A stretch of DNA of 64,000 bases from Achromobacter dolens (GCF_902859745.1 NZ_CADIJW010000006.1:1-64000), one strand, 5' to 3'; shown: positions 43,764 through 52,632, counted from the stretch's first letter. A program made the numbers and translations. The notes: generated from the letters alone by a model not told the origin.

Positions 43764-46535
43764 TCACAAGCGGTAGCTCAAGGTCAGCAACGCATTCCGT
43801 GGCGGTGCTGAATTAAAGGAGCGTTCATGCTGGTAGTAGACCTTGTCGAATATGTTGTTGACGTTCAGTTGCATGCTGAAGTGCCGGTCGATCTGGTAGC
43901 GCACCATTAGGTCGACGACGTAGTAGGCGTCCTGTCGCATCAGGTAGTCCTGCTTGCGGTGCTCTAAGTCCATGGGAATCCAGGCGGACTGTGTGCGGCT
44001 CTGCCAGCGCACGCCCGCGCCCATGGTCAGGCGTTTGACGCGATAGGTGGTGAACAACTTGAAGGATTGTTCGGGCGCGCGATAGCTGCCGGTCAGGTCG
44101 TCAACCGCCGAAAACATGATCTCCCCCTTGAATGGCGGCAGGACCTGTTTTTGTTTGACGTAGCCCACGGCGATATTCCAGTCTTTCGTGATAGCGCCGG
44201 TGGCATTGAATTCCCATCCATAGACGCGCCAGCCGTTGTTGTCAGTAGTCGGGGCGTTGGGGTCGTAGCTTTGAAAGGGAAAGTCCTTTTGTGTCATCCT
44301 GAAGTAGGATGCTGCGATATTGAGGCGTTCGTCGAAAAATGCGCCTTTGAGGCCTCCCTCCTCGGTGATCGAGCGCACCGGGGGGAGGTAATCGCCGGTA
44401 ATGGCGTTGGTGCCACCGTTTGAACCGTTATAGACGGGGTCGCGCACGTAGGACGTTGTATAGCTGCCGTAGGCATTGATCTGCGGCGTCAGTTCGACGA
44501 TCAGACCGCCATAGGGCAGGAACTTCGGGCGCATGGTGGGGTTGGTGGAATTGGGAAGGAAGTGGGTGGAGTTGCAGTGGTCGACTAGACAGTCGGTGTC
44601 GACATGGTCCGTCTCCACATCCTTGGCCCAACGCCCGCCCAGAATGAGATGAACGCGCGAAATCGGTCGCAAATGGCTGCTGAAGTAGTACCCGGTTTGC
44701 CGGCGCTTGGTGATATATCGTTCCCTGGCGCTGTACATGTCCCTGCGGGAGCCGGCCAACTCTGATTCCTCGGGAAGGCGAGCGGTCCAGCCTTTGATGG
44801 GAATTGCACCTATCGACGTGCGGTCCATGGGCGACCTCGGTGGGAGGCAAGAGCGATTGCGGCGGCCACATGACTCGAAAGCGAGTAGGGGGTATTCCGC
44901 CGTCCCGAAGGAATCATAGCCACCGTAGACCATGTGATTCACGTTATAGGCATTGGCGCCCACGACGAATTCCTGGTCTCGGCCGAATGCCTCAATACGG
45001 CCTTTCAGGTGAACATCCACGGCATTGACGATGTTCTCTTGATGGTCGCGTTTGGCAACGTAGCTGGCCAACCCCGCTTGGGGCACGTAATAGCGGGATC
45101 CCATTTCCCCGTACAACTGGTCGTCCATGTTGCTGGCATGGTTGTAGCTGGCCTTGAATGACCAGTCGTCGTTGAAAGCATGGTCCCAGGTGAGAAACAG
45201 ATTGGTGTAATTACGATGGGTGTGTGACCAAGGGGTTGCGTTATTGAAGCCGCGCGAGACGCCTCTGGTTGGCAATACGCTGTCGCCTGGTGGCAGGTCG
45301 CGTATGCCCTCCGGTAGAAATTCTTTTTCTCCAGGCCGGAATCTGTTGTTTGACACTTCCGAATACCTCGCCAAGCCATGCGGCGAGGCCCCGTCCAGCT
45401 TGAAGTCGAATTGCGTCACGCCGGCGCTGATGCGGTTGTTCTCCGTCACATCCAATTGCCCGATCAGCGACACCGCGCCTCGATTGCTCTTGACCCGCTC
45501 GACCCAGTGATTACCCTTTTGCATGGCTGCCGCCAGCCGCACCCGGAACCGGTCGTTGACCGGCGTGGAGAGGTCCAGCTCGGCGCGGCGATTATTCCAG
45601 CTGCCGTATTTCAAATTCGCCGACAGGTGACGATCCAGGTAGGGATACTTGCGCACGAAGTTCAGGCTGGCCGACGCATCGCCTTCGCCGCCGGTCAGGC
45701 TGTTGGAGCCGCGGATCACATCGATGCGCTCGTACAGAAAGGAATCCTGCAGCCCGATGTTGCCGTTGGCGGAGCCGGACAGTATGTAGCTGCTGGCCAT
45801 GACGCCATCCAGTTGCACCGAAGTGACCGGAAAAGTCCGTGAATAGACAGGTTGGTTCCCGGCGCCCGCCACGCCGGCGGTAATCAGTGTGATGCCTGGC
45901 GTCTGGTCCAGCACTTCACTGACCGTCAACAACCCCTGATCCTGAATCTGCTGCGCCGTGAACGTGGTGATGCTCTGCGGCGTTTCCTTTGGCGCCAGGT
46001 CTAGCTTGGTGGCGCTGGACGTGCTGCTGACGGTGTAGCCCCGGTTGGGCGCGTCGCCTTCGCGGTAGCCGCTGACGGTGACGGCGTTCAGCTGGGTCAC
46101 ATCGGTGGCGTCCTCGCCTGCCGCCTTCGGCAAGCCGCGCAGCATGTAGCGCCCCGGCGCACGCGCCACCGCTTCGAATCCGCTGCCTTGGAGGATGCGG
46201 CGGAAACCCGCCTCCACCTCAACACTTCCCCGCAACCCGGCGGATTCCTTTCCCGCAAGCAGCGAGGCGTCGAACGACAGGCTGACGTCGACCGCCTGCG
46301 CGTACTGGTTCAGCACCGTGGTCAGCGGACCGGCCGGGATGTCCACCTGCAAGGTGCTGGCGGCGAGGGCTGCCGAGGGCGTTTGCGCGTGGGCGGCGCG
46401 CAGCGGCGTGAAGGCGGCCAACAGGCATATGAGCGTGAGATTCAGCGTGAACTGGCGCGCGCCCGGCGCGGCAGGGTGCGAGGAGCGGCCAGGCGCGCAG
46501 GCCGGTGAAGTGGAGGGGTGATCGTGCATGGACAT
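43764..46535 (-). CDS. TonB-dependent receptor with N-terminal signalling (STN) domain
   Basis: 923 aa from ATG 46535 (46571 or 46529 are alternatives; no start has a strong ribosome site). After the signal peptide (LICLLAAFTPLRAAHA) comes an STN domain (LQVDIPAGPLTTVLNQYAQA ... GRYMLRGLP), then the plug (ETPQSITTFTAQQIQDQGLL, RIDVIRGSNSLTGGEGDAS) and the 22-strand barrel ending LLTLSYRL. STN domains contact FecR-type regulators in the periplasm. Barrel style is that of the siderophore-receptor family, so both heme delivered by the hemophilin-like protein and a ferric siderophore are possible ligands. Confidence 0.92.
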   Translation of the reverse strand: MSMHDHPSTSPACAPGRSSHPAAPGARQFTLNLTLICLLAAFTPLRAAHAQTPSAALAASTLQVDIPAGPLTTVLNQYAQAVDVSLSFDASLLAGKESAGLRGSVEVEAGFRRILQGSGFEAVARAPGRYMLRGLPKAAGEDATDVTQLNAVTVSGYREGDAPNRGYTVSSTSSATKLDLAPKETPQSITTFTAQQIQDQGLLTVSEVLDQTPGITLITAGVAGAGNQPVYSRTFPVTSVQLDGVMASSYILSGSANGNIGLQDSFLYERIDVIRGSNSLTGGEGDASASLNFVRKYPYLDRHLSANLKYGSWNNRRAELDLSTPVNDRFRVRLAAAMQKGNHWVERVKSNRGAVSLIGQLDVTENNRISAGVTQFDFKLDGASPHGLARYSEVSNNRFRPGEKEFLPEGIRDLPPGDSVLPTRGVSRGFNNATPWSHTHRNYTNLFLTWDHAFNDDWSFKASYNHASNMDDQLYGEMGSRYYVPQAGLASYVAKRDHQENIVNAVDVHLKGRIEAFGRDQEFVVGANAYNVNHMVYGGYDSFGTAEYPLLAFESCGRRNRSCLPPRSPMDRTSIGAIPIKGWTARLPEESELAGSRRDMYSARERYITKRRQTGYYFSSHLRPISRVHLILGGRWAKDVETDHVDTDCLVDHCNSTHFLPNSTNPTMRPKFLPYGGLIVELTPQINAYGSYTTSYVRDPVYNGSNGGTNAITGDYLPPVRSITEEGGLKGAFFDERLNIAASYFRMTQKDFPFQSYDPNAPTTDNNGWRVYGWEFNATGAITKDWNIAVGYVKQKQVLPPFKGEIMFSAVDDLTGSYRAPEQSFKLFTTYRVKRLTMGAGVRWQSRTQSAWIPMDLEHRKQDYLMRQDAYYVVDLMVRYQIDRHFSMQLNVNNIFDKVYYQHERSFNSAPPRNALLTLSYRL

Positions 46536-46618
46536 ATCGCGGCATAGTGATTGAACGGGAAGCGAGGCCATGGCCGGAACCGGTTCGGTTCGCGTCCATG
46601 GCGAGCGCCATCGTCATT

Positions 46619-46647
46619 GAGGACACGCGACGTACTACGAAAGTGCA
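46619..46647 (-). promoter_or_regulatory. Shared 29-nt motif upstream of the TonB-dependent receptor (candidate ECF promoter)
   Basis: Minus-strand TGCACTTTC, 7 variable nt, GTCGCGTGTCCTC: all 22 fixed positions agree with the copy at 43649-43677. It ends 84 nt before the receptor start used here. It sits between the fecR-like stop and the receptor gene, where a FecI-dependent promoter would be expected. Confidence 0.68.
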
Positions 46648-46736
46648 AATGCGATTTAAAAAAATACTTATGTGATCGCTTTTACGCTTGACCCGTGGCG
46701 TCGGGCACGAGGCCGCCGCCTGCGCCACCGCCCCGG

Positions 46737-47732
46737 CTACGCCCCTGGGCGCGCCAGCACCGTCACCCAGTAGCGCGTATGCCGCCGCACCTGCACAGGG
46801 AAACTGTCCGAGATTGCTTCCAGCGCCTCGTCGGTGTCCCGCAATGAGAAGACCCCGGAGACCTTCAGATCGGCCACCGCCGGATCGCACCGCAGAATGC
46901 CGGGCCGATAACGCGCCAGTTCGGCGACGACCTCGGCCAGTGGCCGATCCTCTACAACCAGACGGCCATGCAGCCAAGCCTGCGCATCCAAGGACGCGGC
47001 GCCCACCGGCCCCGCGCCGTCGGCATCGAACGACACCGCCTGACCGGCGCGCAGCAGCACCGCAGGGATGCGGATCGAAGGGTGATTCTGCGTCTGGCCA
47101 GGCAGGATGGTGGCCGAATGTTGCAACACCTGCACCCGCGTGTCGCGGGTATCCAGCCGCACCGTGAAGCGGGCCTCCTGCGGCAGGATGTCGCCATGCG
47201 GCGTGCTGACGACGAACGGGCGCGGCATGGCCCGCGAGGTCTGGTCCTGATGGACCTGCATCAGGATCTCGCCGGCACGCAGCACCACCCGACGCCGCGC
47301 GTCGCTGAAATCCAGCGTCACGCAGGTGGCGGTGTTTAGATAGAGCTGCGAGCCGTCGTCCAGTTGAAATTGGCGCAGCTCGCCGGTCGCGGTCTGCCAG
47401 ATGTCCGACTCCCCTGACCGCATGACGCCATAGGTGCCGGTGGCCAGCAGGCCCATCCCCATCAACGACAGCAGGCTGCGGCGCTGCGCGCGCCGGCGCG
47501 CGGACGGGGTGAGCACGGCCGTGGCGACATTAGCCGGCACGCGGCTGAAGGCGCCCCGCATCTTCTGCAGTCGTTCCCAGGCCTGGCGATGCGTGGGGCT
47601 GGCGTCGAGCCAGGCCTGCCAGTCAACGCGATCGCGCGGCGTCGCGTCTTCGGCCATGAGGCAGGCAAACCAGCGGGCGGCTTCGTGTACGGCCGATTCC
47701 TCGGCGGACGACGGCGGGCGGGACTCGGCCAT
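46737..47732 (-). CDS. FecR-like anti-sigma/sigma regulator
   Basis: 331 aa. Cytoplasmic N-terminal domain (HEAARWFACLMAEDATPRDR ... WQAWLDASPTHRQAWERLQ, DUF4880 pattern), one membrane helix (SLLSLMGMGLLATGTYGVM, about 105), periplasmic FecR domain (ATGELRQFQLDDGSQLYLNT) and a C-terminal STN-like end (LVVEDRPLAEVVAELARYRP). It passes the receptor's occupancy signal to the sigma factor encoded upstream. The gap to the fecI-like gene is 16 nt, so they are co-transcribed. Confidence 0.93.
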   Translation of the reverse strand: MAESRPPSSAEESAVHEAARWFACLMAEDATPRDRVDWQAWLDASPTHRQAWERLQKMRGAFSRVPANVATAVLTPSARRRAQRRSLLSLMGMGLLATGTYGVMRSGESDIWQTATGELRQFQLDDGSQLYLNTATCVTLDFSDARRRVVLRAGEILMQVHQDQTSRAMPRPFVVSTPHGDILPQEARFTVRLDTRDTRVQVLQHSATILPGQTQNHPSIRIPAVLLRAGQAVSFDADGAGPVGAASLDAQAWLHGRLVVEDRPLAEVVAELARYRPGILRCDPAVADLKVSGVFSLRDTDEALEAISDSFPVQVRRHTRYWVTVLARPGA

Positions 47733-47748
47733 GCAACCTGCCGGGGGA

Positions 47749-48270
47749 TCAGAAGGCCGCCAGGCAGCAGTGCGCCATGGCGCGCGCGATGTAGTTCTTC
47801 ACCGTGCGCAGCGAGACATTCAGATTCACGGCGATCTGCGTGTAGGGCAACCCTTGGAACTGCGATAGCACCAGGGCCTGCCGCACCTTCGGGTCGAGGC
47901 CGTCGAGCATGCGATCGAACTCGAACAACGCCTCGCGCACCAGGGCCTGGGTTTCGAGGGAAGGCACCTGCTGATGCGGCAGGGAGGCCAGGACTTCGAG
48001 ATAGGCGATTTCCAGCGCCTGCCGCCGGTAGAAATTGGCCACCAGCCGTCCGGCCACGGTAGCCAGATAGGCGCGCGGTTCGCGCAGGGGGGAGGTGTCG
48101 ATGTGGAGGGGAGTGGCGGCGCACAGCACGCGGACGAAAGTGTCCTGGGTCAGATCGTCGGCGTCTTCGGCGCGGCGGACTTTAGTGCGAAGCCAGTTGC
48201 GCAGCCAACCGTGATGCTCGCGGTATAGGCCACCGACCTGGTGGGCGGTGGGGGCGAGGCACTTTTTCAT
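47749..48270 (-). CDS. FecI-like ECF sigma factor
   Basis: 173 aa. Region 2 (LYREHHGWLRNWLRTKVRRA, DLTQDTFVRVL) and region 4 (LSQFQGLPYTQIAVNLNVSL, TVKNYIARAMAHC) are in order, with no extra domain. ATG 48270 gives MKKCLAPTAH; a longer frame to 48387 would begin with an unlikely Pro-rich stretch. It likely directs RNA polymerase to the two shared motifs in this locus. A Fur box was looked for upstream and not recognised. Confidence 0.93.
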   Translation of the reverse strand: MKKCLAPTAHQVGGLYREHHGWLRNWLRTKVRRAEDADDLTQDTFVRVLCAATPLHIDTSPLREPRAYLATVAGRLVANFYRRQALEIAYLEVLASLPHQQVPSLETQALVREALFEFDRMLDGLDPKVRQALVLSQFQGLPYTQIAVNLNVSLRTVKNYIARAMAHCCLAAF

Positions 48271-48701
48271 GGTGGGGACGGCGGGGAGTGAAGTGCGAAT
48301 GGGAAGTGTTTTGTTTTTATAGTCGATGGGGTAGGGGGATGGGCGGGGGGCTGGGGGAAATCGGGTTTGTCTGAGGTGGGAGGGCACCGTCGTGGCTGTC
48401 GGGGAAGTGCTTGGTCAGCTTAATGTGGGTCACTGATGTGATTTGGCGAGGACCGCTTCCGGCCAGGAAGAGTCACTCATTCTGGTGGACATTTCGACAT
48501 TCGTGCGACAGCTGTACTTCATCCATGGACGTTCGACCATCGCGATGTGCGTTGCGTCATCCAATAGTCGTTTGGCATGCATGTTCGGGCCATCCCGCTT
48601 CAGGGGGTGGATACAATGCAACGCAGCGGGCATAGTATGCAATATCAACGCAAGCGCGCTGACGCCCAAGCCATTTCAAACCATATCCATAGGGAAAACA
48701 T
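48271..48701. other. Non-coding gap upstream of the fecI-like gene
   Basis: About 430 bp without a convincing gene. The left part is G-rich with an AT-rich patch (48306-48322, TATAAAAAC on the minus strand) that could be the sigma-factor gene's -10 region. The right part is AT-richer and leads into the orphan gene at 48702. No Fur-box-like palindrome was seen by eye. Confidence 0.4.
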
Positions 48702-49433
48702 ATGTCCGCGATCGTTCCGACAGCGCCTGCCAACGTTGAAATTTTCAACATCACGGTAAATCACTTCCACAATCAGGTAATCCCCGATGTTGAACGACTG
48801 GTGGCTGATCTGCGGGGGGAGCGAGACGCATTCGAACTGCGTCTCGAGCTGAAATCCTCACGCGAGGCGTTGCAGGAGAGTGCTGTCAAACTCAACATGC
48901 TATTCGGCAAGTTGCTGGACATCATCAAGCTGCGCGCTTTCGCTTCCGAATACGCGTACAGCGAGGCACTTCTCAATGCGATGCAATCTGGAGTGGCTTT
49001 GCTAGATATGTATGAGCGAGTCAGCGCCGAACACGTGGACTTTGGCGGTTTAATACGCGACCATCTTTCCAAGCATCTCGAGGCGTTTTATCGTGACTCC
49101 GAAGCCAGTAAGGTCATTAGCACTCAGTGGCTGGACGACGCAATGTTCTACGATTGGCTGATTGCGAATGAGCTCCTCGATGGACGACAACTAGGACGTT
49201 GGGGCGAATGGACGCCGCGCTTCAGCGCGGAGGACCTCAAAGCGTTTGAACTGGGGCAGACCGCGAATATCGCAAAGTCCGTCAAGGCAATCACTGCCGC
49301 GAACGGTGGGCGATGCTATATGCCAAACCCGCATCGGGACGGGGTGGTCCGTAACTATTTCGAGGCGCACAAGTTGCAACGGTCGCAGATCAAAGATATG
49401 GGGGCCGTGTCTGAGCAACAGAGGCTCGGGTAG
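48702..49433 (+). CDS. Hypothetical protein, AT-richer orphan gene
   Basis: 243 aa, family not recognised. The first 100 residues are strongly helical and charged (VERLVADLRGERDAFELRLE, SSREALQESAVKLNMLFGKL), consistent with a coiled coil; no signal peptide, membrane helix or known enzymatic motif. The C-terminal part has WGEWTPRFSAEDLKAFELGQ and a short Cys-containing GGRCYMPNPHRDG. Codon use and base composition are less GC-biased than the neighbours, suggesting horizontal acquisition. AGGGAAA precedes the start. Function unknown. Confidence 0.6.
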   Translation: MSAIVPTAPANVEIFNITVNHFHNQVIPDVERLVADLRGERDAFELRLELKSSREALQESAVKLNMLFGKLLDIIKLRAFASEYAYSEALLNAMQSGVALLDMYERVSAEHVDFGGLIRDHLSKHLEAFYRDSEASKVISTQWLDDAMFYDWLIANELLDGRQLGRWGEWTPRFSAEDLKAFELGQTANIAKSVKAITAANGGRCYMPNPHRDGVVRNYFEAHKLQRSQIKDMGAVSEQQRLG

Positions 49434-49742
49434 CATCAGCGACCCTTACGACCTCGTCCGATGAACGTCCGCTACCTTCTTGACAAGAGGCATCAATACT
49501 TCGCTCGTTCCACGGTCGGCATTGGGTCGGAAGCTGGCATCCGCGCGGGGCAGCTTCCGGCCAAAGACGGGCTTGAGTCCGCGAGGGACGGGTTTTCAAT
49601 CAAGGCGGGCCTATCCGCAATTTTGTGTGCGGGGCATATCATGAGGACTAAAGATCATGGATATGCCGATGAAGAAGAAACGCACAGCAGCCGCTCAGGC
49701 GGCGGATCGTAATGCCACTTTCACGTAACTCCATAGCCCAAC
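49434..49742. other. Gap with no supported gene
   Basis: About 300 bp downstream of the orphan gene. An 83-codon reading frame (49461-49712) exists but has no good ribosome site and no recognisable similarity. Composition is intermediate between the islet and the flanking core genes; the right boundary of the AT-richer islet probably lies here. Confidence 0.35.
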
Positions 49743-49776
49743 AAAAAGCCGCGTTCCCCAACCCAGGAAACGCGGC
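49743..49776 (-). terminator. Rho-independent terminator of the pirin gene
   Basis: On the minus strand GCCGCGTT (49776-49769) pairs with AACGCGGC (49755-49748) around a 13-nt loop and is followed by TTTTT (49747-49743). It lies about 40 nt past the pirin stop codon. Confidence 0.85.
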
Positions 49777-49817
49777 CTCATCCAGCAGGACCGACCAGCT
49801 AACGCCGGTCCCGTCCT

Positions 49818-50681
49818 TTAATGCATCTGCCCATACTTCCCGGCATTGAAGTCCTGGATCGCCTCGACGATCTCCGCCTGCGAATTCATCACAAACGGCC
49901 CGTATCCCACCACTGGCTCGTCGATCGGCTCGCCGCTCAACACCAGGAAAACGGCGTCGTTGTTGGCTTCGACCGTGATCTCGTCGCCATCCTGCGAGAA
50001 CAGCGTCAGTTGCGCGTCGCGCGCCACCGCTTCGCCGTTGACCAGCACCGTGCCGCGCAGCATCACCAGCATGCTGTTGCGGCCCGCCGGGATCGCGAAG
50101 GTCGCGGTCTTGCCGGCGGCCAGGCGCACGTCCCACACGTCGATCGGCGTGAAGGTGCGCGCCGGGCCGGTCTGGCCGCCGTAGCTGCCGGCGATGACGC
50201 GCAGCGAGCCGGCATCGCCAGGCAGCGACACCACCGGGATATCCGCGTTCAGCAGGCTCTGGTAGCCGGCCGGCGCCTTCTTGTCCTTGGCCGGCAGATT
50301 GACCCACAACTGCACCATCTCCAGCTCGCCGCCCTGGCGGGTGAACGCGGGGGAGTGGAACTCTTCATGCAGGATGCCCGAGGCGGCGGTCATCCACTGG
50401 ACGTCGCCGGGCCCGATGACGCCGCCGTTGCCGGTGGAGTCGCGGTGCTCGACCTCGCCGCTGTAGACGATGGTCACGGTTTCGAAGCCGCGGTGCGGAT
50501 GCTGGCCGACGCCGCGCGGTTGCGTGGCCGGCGCGAATTGCGCCGGGCCGGCGTAGTCCAGGAGCAGGAACGGGCTGACGTTCTTGCCCTTGTCGTTGTA
50601 CGAGAACATCGAGCGCACCGGAAAGCCGTCGCCCACCCAGTGGGGACGCGGGCTGGCATGCACACCCAGAATCTTCTTCAT
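49818..50681 (-). CDS. Pirin-family protein (quercetinase-like cupin)
   Basis: 287 aa bicupin. The metal-binding segment QHPHRGFETVTIVYSGEVEH (His residues and Glu) and MTAASGILHEEFHS are the pirin hallmarks; the C-terminal cupin begins near VWDVRLAAGKTATFAIPAG. Members act as quercetin dioxygenases or redox-dependent regulators. ATG 50681 is preferred over 50690 because AGGA then has proper spacing. A degraded second copy of this gene is at 40423-40543. Confidence 0.92.
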   Translation of the reverse strand: MKKILGVHASPRPHWVGDGFPVRSMFSYNDKGKNVSPFLLLDYAGPAQFAPATQPRGVGQHPHRGFETVTIVYSGEVEHRDSTGNGGVIGPGDVQWMTAASGILHEEFHSPAFTRQGGELEMVQLWVNLPAKDKKAPAGYQSLLNADIPVVSLPGDAGSLRVIAGSYGGQTGPARTFTPIDVWDVRLAAGKTATFAIPAGRNSMLVMLRGTVLVNGEAVARDAQLTLFSQDGDEITVEANNDAVFLVLSGEPIDEPVVGYGPFVMNSQAEIVEAIQDFNAGKYGQMH

Positions 50682-50933
50682 GATCGTCATTCCTGTTGCG
50701 CGGCCCCTGCGGGGCCGTTCGTCATACCTGTCAAGATAAGGGCGGGAGGCCGCTTTCGGTAGTCCCCGCCATCGATAAGCACTGTTCCAGGAATAGGACA
50801 CTGATAGCGCCAGACCTGGGCAGGTGTTGCCAGTGAGGCACGCGCGGCGCCGGGAGGAATCCGGGCCCGGACCCGTTCCGGTGGCCGGCGCGGGCGGCGG
50901 CGGAAGGCCCGCGAACCCGGGTATTCTTGCGCC

Positions 50934-51476
50934 ATGCAACGAATTGCCGATACCACCGTGGCCGACCGATATGCCCACGTCCAGGGCTTCGCCCCGGTTG
51001 CCGCCGCCGACGCCCGCATCCTGGTGCTGGGCTCCATGCCCGGCGTCGCCTCGCTGCGGCAGGCGCGTTATTACGCCCATCCGCGCAACGCCTTCTGGCC
51101 CATCGCGGGCCAGGTGCTGGGGTTCGATCCCGCCGCCGACTACCCGCGGCGCCTGCAAGCGCTGCGATCCGCCGGCGTCGCGCTCTGGGACGTGCTGCAG
51201 GCCTGCGAACGGCCGGGCAGCCTGGATGCGGACATCCGCGGCGATACCCTGGTGCCCAACGACTTCGCGGCGTTCCTGTTGGCGCATCCGCGCCTGGTGC
51301 GGGTCTGCTTCAACGGCGCCAAGGCGGCCAGCCTGTACCGCCGCCATGTGTTGCCGCGCCTGCCGGCGCGGCCGCTGGAGTACGTCGACCTGCCATCCAC
51401 CAGCCCGGCCCACGCGGCCGCGTCGTTCGAGAAGAAGCTGGCCGCCTGGCGCGAGGCGTTGACGGTGCCTGCCTGA
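50934..51476 (+). CDS. DNA-deoxyinosine (hypoxanthine) glycosylase, UDG superfamily
   Basis: 180 aa. ILVLGSMPGVASLRQARYYA followed by HPRNAFWPI is the family 6 hypoxanthine-DNA glycosylase version of UDG motif 1, and YVDLPSTSPAHA is the motif 2 loop. It removes deaminated adenine (hypoxanthine) from DNA. It stands alone, convergent with ccmI, with no operon partner. Confidence 0.9.
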   Translation: MQRIADTTVADRYAHVQGFAPVAAADARILVLGSMPGVASLRQARYYAHPRNAFWPIAGQVLGFDPAADYPRRLQALRSAGVALWDVLQACERPGSLDADIRGDTLVPNDFAAFLLAHPRLVRVCFNGAKAASLYRRHVLPRLPARPLEYVDLPSTSPAHAAASFEKKLAAWREALTVPA

Positions 51477-51594
51477 TCCTGCGCCCGGGCGCTGGCGTCG
51501 CCCGGGCAGCGACGCACGGCGGGAGATCTCGCGCCGAAGGGGCAACGGGAACAGCGGGAGGCGGGCGTGGATTGGCCGTGAGGAATGCGGACGG

Positions 51595-52632
51595 TCAATC
51601 CTGCCGGCCGCGGCCGCCACTGGCGCGAGCTCCCGGCGGGAAGGCGGGGCATTCCGCGCCGGCCGCCGTGCGATCAGCCGCCGTGCGATCAGCCGCTGTA
51701 CGATCAGCCGCTCCACCATCGGTCGCCGCACCCTCGGCCGCCCCACCATCGGTCGCCGCACCATCAGCCGCCGCACCCTCGGCCGCCCGGCGGGCCTGCG
51801 CCAGGCTGGCCTGGACCTGCTCGTGGACGGGGCCATCCGGGTCGACCAGCGGCAGCAGGCGTTCCCAGGCGTCGATGGCCCCGTGGAAGTCGCCGCGGAA
51901 AAACGCGCTGGTGCCGGCCAGGGCCAGGCCTTTCACGTCGTCGGGCGCAAGCGCCAGCAGCCGGCCGATCAGGCGGTCGGGTTCGCCCGAAAAATCTCCG
52001 TCCGCCGCGGTGGCCAGGAGGTCGGCCCAGTCCGCCAGCACGCCGGGATCCTGCGGCGCCCGGGCGCCCATGCGCGCCCAGGTTGCCGCGCCGCCGGCGA
52101 AGTCCCCCAGCGTCGCGTAGGTGTGGGCCAATGTCATCCAGCCCTCGGTGTCGTCCGGGTGGGCCTGCAGGTGCTGGATCAAGCCGGCCAGCCGTTCGGC
52201 CATGGGATCGCCGGCGTCGTGCCCGGCGCTGGCGGAGGGCGACGCGTGCGGGTCGGCGTCCGCCGGCGTCAGGGCCGCCGGGTCGCCGAGCGCGGCGTAC
52301 AGGCCGACGCTGATCGCGCCCAGCCCCAAGGCCACCGCCAGGGCCCAGCGGGGCGCGGGCCGGGTATCGAGGCGGTCCGGCGCCGCGCATCCTTCCCGCA
52401 GGGCGCGCCGCTCGATCTCGGCGCGCGCCTGGGCATAGTGGTCCGGGGCGATTCGCCCGCTGGCATGGTCGGCCTGCAATTGCGCCAGTTGTTCGCGCAG
52501 CACCGCCAGGGATGCCTGCGCCTGGGGCGAGCCGCCGCGCCGGCCGGCGGCTTCTGGCGCCAGCAGGGGCGGCAGCACGAACAGCAGGGCGACGGCGACC
52601 ATGCCGGCCGCGAGGAGCCAGAACAGGGTCAT
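51595..52632 (-). CDS. ccmI: Cytochrome c biogenesis protein CcmI
   Basis: 345 aa. N-terminal membrane helix MTLFWLLAAGMVAVALLFVL, a cytoplasmic segment LREQLAQLQADHASGRIAPD, a second helix (ALAVALGLGAISVGLYAAL) and a periplasmic TPR domain (GWMTLAHTYATLGDFAGGAA). CcmI holds apocytochrome c for the CcmF/H heme ligation complex. The C-terminal 60 residues are low-complexity Ala/Asp/Gly/Thr/Arg, encoded by a 15-bp tandem repeat. It overlaps ccmH by 4 nt and is last in the ccm operon. Confidence 0.93.
   Translation of the reverse strand: MTLFWLLAAGMVAVALLFVLPPLLAPEAAGRRGGSPQAQASLAVLREQLAQLQADHASGRIAPDHYAQARAEIERRALREGCAAPDRLDTRPAPRWALAVALGLGAISVGLYAALGDPAALTPADADPHASPSASAGHDAGDPMAERLAGLIQHLQAHPDDTEGWMTLAHTYATLGDFAGGAATWARMGARAPQDPGVLADWADLLATAADGDFSGEPDRLIGRLLALAPDDVKGLALAGTSAFFRGDFHGAIDAWERLLPLVDPDGPVHEQVQASLAQARRAAEGAAADGAATDGGAAEGAATDGGAADRTAADRTAADRTAAGAECPAFPPGARASGGRGRQD
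51662..51781 (-). repeat. Eight 15-bp tandem repeats inside ccmI
   Basis: Consecutive 15-mers starting GCCGCCGTGCGATCA (51662) and continuing with related units to 51781, e.g. GTCGCCGCACCCTCG. The period is a multiple of 3, so copy-number change keeps frame and only varies the CcmI tail. Confidence 0.8.

Noticed and set aside
48271-48440. Fur box upstream of the fecI-like gene
   Set aside because: Expected from the biology but no GATAATGATAATCATTATC-like palindrome is visible; not annotated.
48443-48739. 98-codon frame overlapping the start of the orphan gene
   Set aside because: Overlaps the better-supported 48702 gene out of frame and shows no motif.
49461-49712. 83-codon open frame after the orphan gene
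   Set aside because: No ribosome site, no similarity recognised and no partner; composition does not support coding.
51662-51781. Repeat array considered as a CRISPR
   Set aside because: Units are 15 bp, adjacent without spacers and lie inside the ccmI coding sequence.
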